Source: Cellulomonas telluris
GTDB lineage: Bacteria; Actinomycetota; Actinomycetes; Actinomycetales; Cellulomonadaceae
Assembly (NCBI RefSeq): GCF_004886325.1
Contig: NZ_QXFN01000001.1
Location: forward strand, 682,001 to 746,000
Length of the DNA: 64,000 nt
Direction of reading: 5' to 3'
This document shows, piece after piece, positions 16,173 through 24,871 of the stretch; position 1 is the stretch's first letter; every line of letters begins with the position of its first letter. A program made the translations under genes and the position numbers. Under the pieces are notes generated by a model. It searched no databases, was not told the DNA's origin, and saw only the letters and a list, made by a program, of their open reading frames with translations.

Positions 16173-17129
16173 ATGGGCGTGCCGCGCTACGCGTACCTGG
16201 GGCCGGCGGGCACCTTCACGGAGCAGGCGCTGCAGCAGGTCGCGTCCCCGGACGAGGCGGAGTACCTGCCGCAGACGGACGTCGGGTCCGCGATCGCCGC
16301 GGTGCGCTCCGGCGAGGCCGACTACGCCGTCGTGGCCATCGAGTCGACCGCCGAGGGCGGCGTGACGGCGACCCTCGACGCGCTGGCGACCGGCGACCCG
16401 CTGGTGGTGCTGCGCGAGGTGCTCGTGCCCGTGCAGTTCACGCTCGTCGCCGCACCCGGCACGGCGCTCGCCGACGTGCGCCGGGTCTCGGCGCACCCGC
16501 ACGCGTGGGTGCAGTGCCGGCGGTGGGTGGCCGCGCACCTGCCCGGCGCGGTGCACGTGCCCGCCACGTCCAACACCGCCCCCGCGGCCCTGCTGGTCGA
16601 CGCGCTGACGTCCGGCGAGGCGGCCGCGCTGCCGTTCGACGCCGCGTTGGTCCCGCCGGCCGCGGTCGGCACCTACGGGCTGACGCCCCTGGCCGAGCTG
16701 GTGGCGGACAACCCGTCGGCCCTGACGCGGTTCGTCGTCGTGGGGGCGCCGCGCGAGGTGCCGCCGCGCACGGGCGCGGACAAGACGAGCCTCGTGGTGC
16801 ACCTGCCCGACAACGAGGCCGGTGCGCTGCTGGCGATGCTCGAGCAGTTCGCCGTGCGCGGCGTGAACCTCTCCCGCATCGAGTCGCGGCCCATCGGGGA
16901 CGCGCTGGGCCGGTACTCCTTCTCCATCGACGCGGAGGGGCACATCACGGACGAGCGCATGGGCGAGGCGATCATGGGCCTGCATCGGCGCTGCCCGTAC
17001 GTGCGCTTCCTCGGCTCCTACCCCCGCGCGGACGCCGTCGCCCCGACGGTGCACGTCGGCACGGCGGACGAGGACTTCGTCGAGGCGCGCGCCTGGCTCG
17101 CGCGGCTGCGCTCGGGCACCGCCGTCTGA
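16173..17129 (+). CDS. pheA: Prephenate dehydratase
   Basis: The 318-residue monofunctional enzyme converts prephenate to phenylpyruvate, the committed step to phenylalanine. RYAYLGPAGTFTEQAL is the N-terminal signature. The catalytic TRF triad of residues is seen in ALTRFVVVG. A C-terminal ACT domain carries NLSRIESRP, the phenylalanine-binding ESRP motif that gives feedback inhibition. Length matches actinobacterial PheA. GGGAGG lies six bases before the ATG. The next gene downstream starts a new transcript with its own promoter and TPP riboswitch. Confidence 0.96.
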   Translation: MGVPRYAYLGPAGTFTEQALQQVASPDEAEYLPQTDVGSAIAAVRSGEADYAVVAIESTAEGGVTATLDALATGDPLVVLREVLVPVQFTLVAAPGTALADVRRVSAHPHAWVQCRRWVAAHLPGAVHVPATSNTAPAALLVDALTSGEAAALPFDAALVPPAAVGTYGLTPLAELVADNPSALTRFVVVGAPREVPPRTGADKTSLVVHLPDNEAGALLAMLEQFAVRGVNLSRIESRPIGDALGRYSFSIDAEGHITDERMGEAIMGLHRRCPYVRFLGSYPRADAVAPTVHVGTADEDFVEARAWLARLRSGTAV

Positions 17130-17200
17130 CGGCTGCCCCCGCCGGAGGCGGTCCGGAGCGCGTCCGTGGACAGGGGTGCGCCGCCGGCGCCCGGCCTCGC

Positions 17201-17206
17201 TAGCAT
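17201..17206 (+). promoter_or_regulatory. -10 box of the TPP-riboswitch transcript (TAGCAT)
   Basis: TAGCAT lies just upstream of the riboswitch, placing the start of transcription near 17213. Confidence 0.55.
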
Positions 17207-17213
17207 CGCCGGC

Positions 17214-17310
17214 ACCACCACACGGGAGCCCGCACCAGCGGGCTGAGAGGACGGCTGTCGGGCCGTCGACCGTTCGAACCTGTCCGGGTCATGCCGGCGT
17301 AGGGAGTGCC
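17214..17310 (+). promoter_or_regulatory. TPP (thiamine pyrophosphate) riboswitch
   Basis: The leader carries the hallmark THI-box segments in order: GGGAGCCC (from 17224), CTGAGAGGA (17243-17251), GTTCGAACCTG (17272-17282), then CCGGGTCATGCCGGCGTAG and GGGAG. The last GGGAG (17302-17306) is also the ribosome site for the ATG at 17311, so bound TPP should hide it and block translation. Repression by thiamine pyrophosphate follows from the known class. Confidence 0.93.
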
Positions 17311-18651
17311 ATGCCTGACGTGCGTCCTGTCCTGCCCACCTCGTCCGCCGCCGGTGCCGGCGCCGCGACGACCGGTCCCGCGGGCGCCGCCCGGGGTCCC
17401 GAGCCCGACCCCGCCCGCGCCGCGGTGCGCGGCGGCGTGCTCGGCAACTACGTCGACCAGTTCGACATCTTCCTGCCGGTGCTCGCGCTCGCCCCCGTCG
17501 CGGCCGAGCTGTACGGCACGGAGGCCGTCGTCGCGCACGCCGGTCTGGTGTTCGTCGCGACGCTCGTCGGCCGCCCGCTCGGCGCCGCGCTGCTGGGCTC
17601 GCTGGCCGACCGCGTGGGCCGCGCTCCGGTGGCGCGCGCCAGCATGGCGGGTCTCGGCGTCGTCACCCTGCTCCTCGCGCTGCTGCCGGTCGGCCTGCTC
17701 ACCCACGAGCAGGTGCTGCTCGCGGTGGTGGCGCTGCGGCTGGTCAGCGGCGTGCTCATCGGCGGCGGGTACACGTCGGCCGTGCCGCTCGCCATCGAGT
17801 GGTCCGCGCCGCGGCGGCGCGGGTTCGTCAGCGGGCTCGTCATGGCCATGTCACCCGCGGCGAACGCGACGATCGCGGCCCTGGTGCTGGTGCTGCTGGG
17901 TGTGCTCGGGCCCGACGGCTACGCGGACTGGGGGTGGCGTGTGCCGTTCGTCGTCGGCTCGGTGCTCGCGTTCGTGGCGGTGCACCACTTCCGCCGGCAC
18001 GTGCGGGACACGCCCGAGCGGGCCGCGGCCGCGCCGGCGGCGCGCCCGCTCGCGACCGTGCTGGTCGGGGCCGAGCGCGGCCGCCTGTGGCGCCTGCTCG
18101 TGCTCATGACCGGGCTGTGGCTGTTCACCAACATGGCGGTCGCCGTGGTGACCTCGCAGCTCGGTGTCGTCGCGACGCTCGACGGGCGGGCGGTCACGCT
18201 GACGATGCTCGTGGCGACCGCCGTGTCGGCCGTCGCGATGGTGGCGAGCGGGCACGCCTCGACGCTCGCGGGCCGGCGGCGCTTCCTCGTCGCGTTCGGC
18301 GCCGGCGCCGCCCTGCTCGCGCCGGGGGTGTACCTCGCGGCGTTCGCGGGGCCTGCGTCGGGGGCCGCGCTCGTCGCGCTCGTCACCGTCCTGCAGGTGG
18401 TCACGGTGTCGGCGTACGGGCCCATCGGTGCGTACCTCGCCGAGCGCTTCCCGCCGGCGGTCCGCTCCAGCGGGTACGGCACCGCGTACAGCCTGTCCAT
18501 CGTGCTGCCCGCGCTGTACCCGTTCTGGCTGCCGCCGCTGCAGCAGGCGTGGGGCGACGTCGCACCCGTCGCGGCGGCGCTGGCACTGGGCGGGGTGCTC
18601 GTGGTGGCGGGGGCGGCGGCGTCCCCGCGGGAGGCGATGACGGACGGCTGA
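17311..18651 (+). CDS. MFS transporter of the MHS type under TPP control (candidate thiamine or precursor importer)
   Basis: The 446-residue permease has about 12 helices. It resembles the metabolite:proton symporter branch of the MFS, with NYVDQFDIFLPVLAL in helix 1 and RPLGAALLGSLADRVGRAP in loop 2-3. The ATG at 17311 is fixed by the ribosome site within the TPP riboswitch; longer frames would be translated through the riboswitch. Placement under a thiamine riboswitch suggests uptake of thiamine, HMP, a thiazole precursor or a related compound. No thi gene is adjacent in the window, so the substrate is inferred from regulation only. Confidence 0.88.
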   Translation: MPDVRPVLPTSSAAGAGAATTGPAGAARGPEPDPARAAVRGGVLGNYVDQFDIFLPVLALAPVAAELYGTEAVVAHAGLVFVATLVGRPLGAALLGSLADRVGRAPVARASMAGLGVVTLLLALLPVGLLTHEQVLLAVVALRLVSGVLIGGGYTSAVPLAIEWSAPRRRGFVSGLVMAMSPAANATIAALVLVLLGVLGPDGYADWGWRVPFVVGSVLAFVAVHHFRRHVRDTPERAAAAPAARPLATVLVGAERGRLWRLLVLMTGLWLFTNMAVAVVTSQLGVVATLDGRAVTLTMLVATAVSAVAMVASGHASTLAGRRRFLVAFGAGAALLAPGVYLAAFAGPASGAALVALVTVLQVVTVSAYGPIGAYLAERFPPAVRSSGYGTAYSLSIVLPALYPFWLPPLQQAWGDVAPVAAALALGGVLVVAGAAASPREAMTDG

Positions 18652-18715
18652 GCCCGCCCGCGGCGGATCGGGCGGGACGCGCCGCGGGTCAGGCGGACGC
18701 CGGGCGGGTCGGACG

Positions 18716-18772
18716 GATGCCCGGCGGGTCAGGCGATGCCCGGCGGGTCAGGCGATGCCCGGCGGGTCAGGC
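18716..18772. repeat. Three tandem 19-bp units spanning the stop codon of the second lipid kinase
   Basis: GATGCCCGGCGGGTCAGGC occurs at 18716-18734, 18735-18753 and 18754-18772, all identical. Degenerate copies precede it from about 18680. The in-frame stop of the minus-strand kinase gene (TCA at 18767-18769) lies in the last unit, so the array is the duplicated 3' edge of that gene. Confidence 0.9.
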
Positions 18773-19912
18773 GGGGACGCGCACGACCAGCGACTGCCGG
18801 TCCACGCGCGCCTCGACCTCCGTCGCGCGTCCCACGACGTCCCCGTCGACCTGCACGGGCTCGGGCACGCCGGCGGCCATGTGCACGCGCCGGGCGCGGG
18901 TGTGGTCGATGCGGCCGATCTTGCCCGGCAGGTCGTTGCGCGCGCCGATGCCCTGCAGCGCGACCTCGCCGAACAGCTGCGCCCACCCGGCGAGGCCGCC
19001 GCGCGTGTCGATGAGGGCCACGTCGAGCTCGCCGTCGTCGATGATCGCGTCGGGGAGCAGCGTGATGCCGCCGGGGAGCTTGCCGCAGTTGCCGATGAGC
19101 ATGCTGCGCACGCGCACGTTCTCCGCCGGCTTCTGGTCCAGGCGCACGCGCAGCCGCAGGCGGCGGCCGTTGAGGTGGCGCGCGCCGGCGACGAAGTACG
19201 CCATCCACCCGACCTTGGCCTTCAGGTCCTCGTCGGCGTCGGCCACCATCTGGGCGTCGAAGCCGAGGCCGGCGATGACGAGGAAGACGTGGTCACGCGG
19301 GTGGTCGGTGTCGGCGGGCATGTCGTCGGCCGCCTCGGCGATGTCGTCGTCCATCTGCGACTCCCACTTCAGGACGCGCAGCCACCCGACGTCGATGGGC
19401 TTGTCCTGCCCGTCGATCGCGATGCCCATGGCGGCGATCGGGTCGTTCAGCGGGATGTCGAGGTTGCGCGCGAGCAGGTTGCCGGTGCCGAGCGGCATGA
19501 GGCCCATCGGGACGCCCGTGCCGGCCAGCGCCTCGGCGACCGCGCGCACGGTGCCGTCGCCGCCGACCGCGATGACGATGTCGGCACCCATCTCGACGGC
19601 CTGGCGCGCCTGCCCGACCCCCGGGTCCTCGACCGTCGTCTCGAGCCAGACCGGCTCCGGCAGGTAGCGCTCGGACGCCGCCTTGTAGACGGCGGCGCGC
19701 AGCGCGGGCACGTCCGGCTTCGAGGGGTTGGCGACGAACGCGACGAGCCGCCCCTCGCGCGGCGCCTCGGCCACGTGCTGCACGGCCTCGGCGTGCACGA
19801 GGTCGTCGTCCTCACGGACCCGGCGTTGACGCACGAACACCGTCCCGGCCAGGGCCAGCGCCAGCACCGCCAGGACGACGGCCACGACCGAGACCCACTC
19901 CACCCACGACAT
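18767..19912 (-). CDS. Membrane-anchored diacylglycerol kinase family protein
   Basis: The 381-residue protein has an N-terminal transmembrane helix (about residues 6-28), then a diacylglycerol-kinase catalytic domain. AVGGDGTVRAVAEAL binds nucleotide, and LMPLGTGNLLARNLD is the conserved PxGTxN segment. A second half with IIDDGELDVALI is typical of the family. Lipid phosphorylation at the inner membrane leaflet is the expected reaction. The ATG at 19912 follows TACGTT by six bases. The gene is divergent from serS. Its 3' end carries a three-unit tandem repeat. Confidence 0.88.
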   Translation of the reverse strand: MSWVEWVSVVAVVLAVLALALAGTVFVRQRRVREDDDLVHAEAVQHVAEAPREGRLVAFVANPSKPDVPALRAAVYKAASERYLPEPVWLETTVEDPGVGQARQAVEMGADIVIAVGGDGTVRAVAEALAGTGVPMGLMPLGTGNLLARNLDIPLNDPIAAMGIAIDGQDKPIDVGWLRVLKWESQMDDDIAEAADDMPADTDHPRDHVFLVIAGLGFDAQMVADADEDLKAKVGWMAYFVAGARHLNGRRLRLRVRLDQKPAENVRVRSMLIGNCGKLPGGITLLPDAIIDDGELDVALIDTRGGLAGWAQLFGEVALQGIGARNDLPGKIGRIDHTRARRVHMAAGVPEPVQVDGDVVGRATEVEARVDRQSLVVRVPA

Positions 19913-19918
19913 GTCGCG

Positions 19919-19924
19919 AACGTA
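19919..19924 (-). promoter_or_regulatory. Leaderless -10 box (TACGTT)
   Basis: TACGTT on the minus strand ends six bases before the ATG at 19912. Confidence 0.6.
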
Positions 19925-19983
19925 CCGGCGCCCCGGGACTCCGGCGATCCGGGAGCCCCACCACCGTGCACTCGCCCCGGCCG

Positions 19984-20090
19984 CCGCCCCCACCCCACGC
20001 CGCCGAGTCCGCCGGTGCTGCGACGAGTCCGACGGCCACGGGTCGAGAAGTCGGCACGGACGCGGCGGACTCGGCGACGGGTGGGGGCGG
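19984..20090. repeat. Long inverted repeat in the lipid kinase/serS divergent gap
   Basis: CCGCCCCCACCC (19984-19995) pairs with GGGTGGGGGCGG (20079-20090), and CGCCGAGTCCGCC (20001-20013) pairs with GGCGGACTCGGCG (20064-20076), giving 25 bp of stem with small internal loops and a 50-base interior. Both flanking promoters appear to lie outside it, so it should not be part of either mRNA. No role is evident. Confidence 0.7.
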
Positions 20091-20129
20091 GTCGGTGGGC
20101 GTGCGCCGGGTGAGCGGGCGTGCGGTCGG

Positions 20130-20135
20130 TAGGGT
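20130..20135 (+). promoter_or_regulatory. Leaderless -10 box of serS (TAGGGT)
   Basis: TAGGGT ends six bases before the GTG at 20142, which gives the expected SerRS N-terminus MIDLRLLRE. Confidence 0.65.
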
Positions 20136-20141
20136 CGACGC

Positions 20142-21440
20142 GTGATCGATCTGCGGCTCCTGCGGGAGGACCCCGATGTCGTGCGCGCCAGCCAGGTGGC
20201 GCGCGGTGAGGACCCGCACCTCGTCGACGAGGTGCTCGAGGCCGACGCCCGGCGTCGCTCCGCGCTGACGGAGTTCGAGACGCTGCGCGCCGAGCAGAAG
20301 GCGCACGGCAAGAAGGTCGCGCAGGCGTCCGGGGACGAGAAGCAGGCGCTGCTCGCGCACACGAAGCAGCTCGCGGAGCGGGTCAAGGCGCTGCAGGCCG
20401 ACGCGGCCGCCGCCGAGGAGCGCGCGGCCGAGCTCGCGCGCCGGATCGGCAACGTCGTCGAGGACGGCGTCCCCGCCGGCGGCGAGGACGACTACGTGGT
20501 CCTGGAGCACGTCGGCACCCCGCGCGACCTCGCCGCCGAGTACGGCCCGGACTTCGTCGTGAAGGACCACCTCGACCTCGGCGAGGGCCTCGCCGCGATC
20601 GACACCGAGCGCGGCGCCAAGGTGTCCGGCGCGCGGTTCTACTTCCTCACCGGCATCGGCGCGCGCCTCGAGCTCGCGCTGCTCACCGCGGCCACCGACC
20701 TCGCGCTGCGCAACGGCTTCACGCCGATGATCACGCCGACGCTGGTCAAGCCGGAGATCATGGCGGGCACCGGGTTCCTCGGTGCGCACGCGGACGAGAT
20801 CTACCGGCTCGAGGCCGACGACCTGTACCTGGTCGGCACGAGCGAGGTCGCGCTCGCCGGCTACCACAAGGACGAGATCCTCGACCTGTCGGCCGGGCCC
20901 CTGCGGTACGCCGGCTGGAGCGCCTGCTACCGGCGCGAGGCCGGCTCGTACGGCAAGGACACCCGCGGCATCATCCGCGTGCACCAGTTCCACAAGGTCG
21001 AGGCCTTCGTGTGGACGCGCCCCGAGGACGCCGCCGAGGAGCACCGCCGGATCCTCGCGTGGGAGAAGGAGATGCTCGCGCTCGTCGACCTGCCGTACCG
21101 CGTGATCGACACCGCGGCCGGCGACCTCGGCTCGAGCGCGGCCCGCAAGTTCGACTGCGAGGCGTGGCTGCCGAGCCAGCAGCGCTGGATGGAGGTCACG
21201 TCGACCTCCAACTGCACGACGTTCCAGGCGCGGCGCCTCGGCGTCCGGGAGCGCACCGAGGACGGCACGCGGACCGTCGCGACGCTCAACGGCACGCTCG
21301 CCACGACGCGCTGGGTCGTCGCGATCCTCGAGAACCACCAGCAGGCGGACGGCTCGGTGCGCGTCCCCGAGGGGCTGCGCCCGTACCTCGGCGGCCTGGA
21401 GGTGCTGGAGCCCGTCGCCCGCCGGGGTGTCGCGCGGTGA
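20142..21440 (+). CDS. serS: Seryl-tRNA synthetase
   Basis: The 432-residue class II enzyme charges tRNA-Ser in the cytoplasm. The N-terminal domain (residues 1-105) is the long antiparallel coiled-coil arm that grips the tRNA variable arm. The catalytic core has motif 2 in [17 protein letters not shown] and motif 3 in [33 protein letters not shown] is the classic SerRS N-terminus and confirms the GTG start. The stop overlaps the next gene's start (GTGA). A cognate tRNA-Ser gene lies at 37955-38044. Confidence 0.97.
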   Translation: MIDLRLLREDPDVVRASQVARGEDPHLVDEVLEADARRRSALTEFETLRAEQKAHGKKVAQASGDEKQALLAHTKQLAERVKALQADAAAAEERAAELARRIGNVVEDGVPAGGEDDYVVLEHVGTPRDLAAEYGPDFVVKDHLDLGEGLAAIDTERGAKVSGARFYFLTGIGARLELALLTAATDLALRNGFTPMITPTLVKPEIMAGTGFLGAHADEIYRLEADDLYLVGTSEVALAGYHKDEILDLSAGPLRYAGWSACYRREAGSYGKDTRGIIRVHQFHKVEAFVWTRPEDAAEEHRRILAWEKEMLALVDLPYRVIDTAAGDLGSSAARKFDCEAWLPSQQRWMEVTSTSNCTTFQARRLGVRERTEDGTRTVATLNGTLATTRWVVAILENHQQADGSVRVPEGLRPYLGGLEVLEPVARRGVAR

Positions 21441-22234
21441 GCCGCACCCGCCTCGTCGCGCTCGACGTCGACGGCACGCTGATGAGCTACGACGGCGTCC
21501 TCTCGGCGGGCGTGCGCGCGGCGGTCGCGGACCTCGTCGCCGCCGGGGTGCACGTCGTGCTCGCGACGGGCCGGTCGACGCACTCCGCGGTGGAGGTGGC
21601 GCAGGACCTGGGCCTGCACGAGGGCTGGGTCGTGGCGTCGAACGGCGCGGTCACGGCACGCCTGGACCCGGCGGCACCGGACGGGTACACGGTCGCGCGC
21701 GCCGTGACGTTCGACCCCGCCCCCGCGCTGCGCGCGATCGCGCTGGAGATCCCGGACGCCCTGTTCGCGGTCGAGGACCTCGGCGTCGGGTTCCGGGTGT
21801 CGCGGCCGTTCCCGCCGGGGGAGCTGACGGGCGAGCAGCGGATCGAGACGTTCGAGGAGCTCGTGGGCGCGCCCGCGACCCGCGTGATCATCCGCAACCC
21901 CGGCGGCACGCCGGAGGAGTTCCACGAGATCGTGGAGCGCGTCGGGCTGCACCAGGTCTCCTACGCGGTCGGCTGGAGCGCATGGCTCGACCTCACGCCG
22001 GGCGGTGTCAGCAAGGGCAGCGCGCTCGAGGAGGTCCGGCGGGACCTCGCCGTGGAGCCGTTCGCGACCCTCGCGATCGGGGACGGCGAGAACGACCTGG
22101 AGATGCTGCGCTGGGCCGCGTGCGGCGTCGCGATGGGCCACGCGCGGGAGGTCGTGCGGCTGGCCGCGGACGAGGTGACGGGGACGATCGACGACGACGG
22201 CGCCGTGCCGGTGCTGCGTCGGGTGCTCGTCTGA
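21437..22234 (+). CDS. Cof-type HAD-IIB phosphatase
   Basis: The 265-residue protein is a haloacid-dehalogenase-superfamily phosphatase with a C2B cap. Motif I is [10 protein letters not shown] with the nucleophile Asp and general-acid Asp. Motif II is the LATGRST segment. Lys is provided in [11 protein letters not shown], and motif IV is [12 protein letters not shown]. Such Cof-like enzymes dephosphorylate sugar phosphates, flavin precursors or PLP, often with broad range. GTG at 21437 overlaps the serS stop, so it is translationally coupled to serS. Substrate unknown. Confidence 0.92.
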   Translation: MSRTRLVALDVDGTLMSYDGVLSAGVRAAVADLVAAGVHVVLATGRSTHSAVEVAQDLGLHEGWVVASNGAVTARLDPAAPDGYTVARAVTFDPAPALRAIALEIPDALFAVEDLGVGFRVSRPFPPGELTGEQRIETFEELVGAPATRVIIRNPGGTPEEFHEIVERVGLHQVSYAVGWSAWLDLTPGGVSKGSALEEVRRDLAVEPFATLAIGDGENDLEMLRWAACGVAMGHAREVVRLAADEVTGTIDDDGAVPVLRRVLV

Positions 22235-22318
22235 CCCGGGCACGACGGCGCGCCGGGGCGACATGCCCGGATCGGCCCGACGTGACCGGATCGTGACCGC
22301 TCTGTCGGTGTTTCGCGG

Positions 22319-22335
22319 TTGCAAGCGTTGCGCAA
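22319..22335 (+). promoter_or_regulatory. LacI-type operator before the sugar ABC importer
   Basis: TTGCAAGCGTTGCGCAA (22319-22335) has GCAA/TTGC arms and the central CG step typical of LacI-family operators, and TTGCGCAA within it is a perfect palindrome. It lies about 60 bp upstream of the binding-protein gene in an AT-richer patch. The cognate regulator is not in the window. Confidence 0.55.
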
Positions 22336-22397
22336 ACGCACTTGCATCGACGCAGGCCGGGCGATCCGTGCCCGGACCACAAGGACGTGGAGGTCAC

Positions 22398-23777
22398 ATG
22401 AAGCGCATCCAGCGGCGCCGGGGGCTGGCACTGGCCGCCTCGGTCGCCGGTCTCGGGCTCGTGCTCACGGCGTGCTCCGACGGTGGGGACGGCGGCGGTG
22501 GCGGGGGCGACGAGGCGGCGGCCACGTTCGACTGCGCGGACTACGAGCAGTACGGCGACCTCGAGGGCAAGACCGTCTCCGTCTACACCTCGATCGTCGA
22601 CCCCGAGGCGCAGGAGCAGGAGGCCTCGTACGAGCCGTTCGAGGAGTGCACGCGCGCCGAGATCGAGTACGAGGGCTCCCGCGAGTTCGAGGCGCAGCTG
22701 CCCGTCCGCCTCGAGGCCGGCAACCCTCCGGACATCGCCTACATCCCGCAGCCCGGCTTCCTGCGCTCGCTCGTCCAGGACTTCCCGGACGCCGTGCAGG
22801 CCGCGCCGCAGTCCGTCATCGACAACGCCAACGAGTACTACACCGAGGGCTGGGTCGAGTACGGCACGGTCGACGGCACGCTCTACGCGACCCCGCTCGG
22901 CGCCAACGTGAAGTCCTTCGTCTGGTACTCGCCGTCCGCGTTCGAGGAGAACGGCTACGAGGTCCCGACCACCTGGCAGGAGCTGCTCGACCTGACCGAC
23001 CAGATGGTCGAGGACAACCCGGACATCAAGCCGTGGTGCGCGGGCATCGAGTCCGGTGACGCCACCGGCTGGCCGGCCACCGACTGGCTCGAGGACGTCG
23101 TCCTGCGCACCGCGGGCCCCGAGGTCTACGACCAGTGGGTGAACCACGAGATCCCCTTCGACGACCCGCAGATCGTCGAGGCGCTCGACGCGGTCGGCGG
23201 CATCCTCAAGAACGAGGACTACGTCAACGGCGGCCTCGGCGACGTCGCGTCCATCGCGTCGGCGCCCTGGAACGAGGCCGGCAACGGCATCCCCGACGGC
23301 ACCTGCTTCCTGCACCGCGCCGCGAACTTCTACCAGGCCAACTGGGACGAGGGCCTGGAGGTCGCCGAGGACGGCGACGTCTACGCCTTCTACCTGCCGG
23401 GCGAGTCGGAGGAGGACAAGCCGCTGCTCGGCGGCGGCGAGTTCGTGACGGCGTTCTCGGACCGCGAGGAGGTGCAGGCGTTCCACGCGTACCTGTCGAG
23501 CCCCCAGTGGGCGAACGCCAAGGCGGAGGTGACCGGTCAGGGCTGGATCAGCGCGAACAGCGGCCTCGACCGTGAGCTGCTGCAGTCGCCGATCGACCAG
23601 CTGTCGTTCGACCTGCTGACCGACGAGACGTACACGTTCCGCTTCGACGGCTCCGACCAGATGCCCGGCTCCGTCGGTGCCGGCTCGTTCTGGCGCGAGA
23701 TGGTCTCGTGGATCAGCCCCGGTCAGGACTCGCAGACGACGCTGTCGAACATCGAGGCCTCCTGGCCCTCGAGCTGA
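22398..23777 (+). CDS. ABC transporter sugar-binding lipoprotein (alpha-glucoside type)
   Basis: The 459-residue lipoprotein has a signal peptide with lipobox LTAC, lipidated at C26, then a Gly-rich linker and a family 1 solute-binding fold. FEAQLPVRLEAGNPPDIAYIPQ and the later GQGWISANSG fit alpha-glucoside binding proteins of the AglE type. It would present an oligosaccharide to the two permeases downstream. GGAGG lies six bases before the ATG. A strong hairpin separates it from the first permease and should keep binding-protein mRNA in excess. No dedicated ATPase or glycosidase lies beside it, so a shared MsiK-like ATPase is likely. Confidence 0.88.
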   Translation: MKRIQRRRGLALAASVAGLGLVLTACSDGGDGGGGGGDEAAATFDCADYEQYGDLEGKTVSVYTSIVDPEAQEQEASYEPFEECTRAEIEYEGSREFEAQLPVRLEAGNPPDIAYIPQPGFLRSLVQDFPDAVQAAPQSVIDNANEYYTEGWVEYGTVDGTLYATPLGANVKSFVWYSPSAFEENGYEVPTTWQELLDLTDQMVEDNPDIKPWCAGIESGDATGWPATDWLEDVVLRTAGPEVYDQWVNHEIPFDDPQIVEALDAVGGILKNEDYVNGGLGDVASIASAPWNEAGNGIPDGTCFLHRAANFYQANWDEGLEVAEDGDVYAFYLPGESEEDKPLLGGGEFVTAFSDREEVQAFHAYLSSPQWANAKAEVTGQGWISANSGLDRELLQSPIDQLSFDLLTDETYTFRFDGSDQMPGSVGAGSFWREMVSWISPGQDSQTTLSNIEASWPSS

Positions 23778-23790
23778 CGTCGCCGCACCA

Positions 23791-23828
23791 CGTGGTGGGG
23801 GTCACCGGTCCCGGTGGCCCCCACCACG
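23791..23828 (+). terminator. Intra-operon hairpin (attenuator) after the binding-protein gene
   Basis: CGTGGTGGGGGTCACCGG (23791-23808) pairs with CCGGTGGCCCCCACCACG (23811-23828) with one G-T pair. Such hairpins between binding protein and permease genes usually raise binding-protein stoichiometry. Confidence 0.75.
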
Positions 23829-23881
23829 GCGTCCGTACCCGCTGACCGGTCGACGACGACCGGCACGACGAGGGGATGACC

Positions 23882-24871
23882 ATGGACTGGTTGCTCCGAC
23901 CCGACACGACGCCCGAGAAGCTCACGCTGATGGTCATCGCCATCGTGCTCTTCGTCGTCGTGATGGGCGCGATCCTGCTCGGGATCGACCGGCTGAGGCG
24001 CGCGCCCACGTGGGTGGTCGTGGCGGGCTTCCTCGGGCCGACCCTGCTGTTCCTCGCGTTCGGCCTCTTCTACCCCGGCCTGCGCACCATCTGGAGCTCC
24101 TTCCACGACGGCCGCGGGCGGAACTTCATCGGCCTCGACAACTACGTCACCGCGTTCACGCAGGAGCAGTTCCAGGTCGTCCTGCGCAACACCGCGCTCT
24201 GGGTCGTGCTCGTGCCGCTCGCCGCGACGTTCTTCGGCCTCGTCTACGCCGTCCTCGTCGACCGCACGCGGTTCGAGTACGTCGCGAAGACGCTGATCTT
24301 CCTGCCGATGGCGATCTCCCTCGTGGGGGCGTCGATCATCTGGAAGTTCGTCTACGAGTACAAGCCGGTGCAGGGCAACATCCAGCAGACCGGCCTGCTC
24401 AACCAGCTGCTCGTGTGGCTGGGCATGCAGCCGCAGCAGTTCCTGCAGGACCAGCCGTGGAACAACCTGTTCCTCATCGTCGTCATGGTGTGGATCCAGG
24501 CCGGGTTCGCCATGACGGTGCTGTCCGCCGCGGTCAAGGCGATCCCGGACGACATCGTCGAGGCCGCGCGCCTGGACGGGCTGCACGGGCTGTCGATGTT
24601 CCGCTACATCACGGTGCCGTCGATCCGGCCGGCCCTCGTCGTCGTCGTGACGACGATCGCGATGGCGACCCTGAAGGTCTTCGACATCGTCCGGACGATG
24701 ACCGGCGGCAACTTCGACACGTCGGTCGTCGCCTACGAGTTCTACACGCAGAGCTTCACGGCCCGGAACCAGGGCCTCGGTGCCGCGCTCGCGGTGATCC
24801 TCTTCGTGCTCGTCATCCCGATCATCGCGTACAACGTGCGGCAGCTGAAGCTCGCGGAGGAGATCCGATGA
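23882..24871 (+). CDS. Sugar ABC transporter permease 1 (AglF type)
   Basis: The 329-residue inner-membrane permease has about eight helices, two of them in an N-terminal extension typical of the alpha-glucoside MalF-like branch. The ATPase-coupling EAA loop is IVEAARLDGLHGLSMFRYI. It pairs with the next permease to form the channel. The second ATG (23882) is preferred because GAGGGG sits six bases upstream; the ATG at 23876 is too close to that site. Its stop overlaps the next start (ATGA). Confidence 0.9.
   Translation: MDWLLRPDTTPEKLTLMVIAIVLFVVVMGAILLGIDRLRRAPTWVVVAGFLGPTLLFLAFGLFYPGLRTIWSSFHDGRGRNFIGLDNYVTAFTQEQFQVVLRNTALWVVLVPLAATFFGLVYAVLVDRTRFEYVAKTLIFLPMAISLVGASIIWKFVYEYKPVQGNIQQTGLLNQLLVWLGMQPQQFLQDQPWNNLFLIVVMVWIQAGFAMTVLSAAVKAIPDDIVEAARLDGLHGLSMFRYITVPSIRPALVVVVTTIAMATLKVFDIVRTMTGGNFDTSVVAYEFYTQSFTARNQGLGAALAVILFVLVIPIIAYNVRQLKLAEEIR

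Noticed and set aside
17176-17310. N-terminal extension of the TPP-controlled MFS transporter
   Set aside because: It would be translated through the riboswitch; the ribosome site at 17302-17306 fixes the ATG at 17311.
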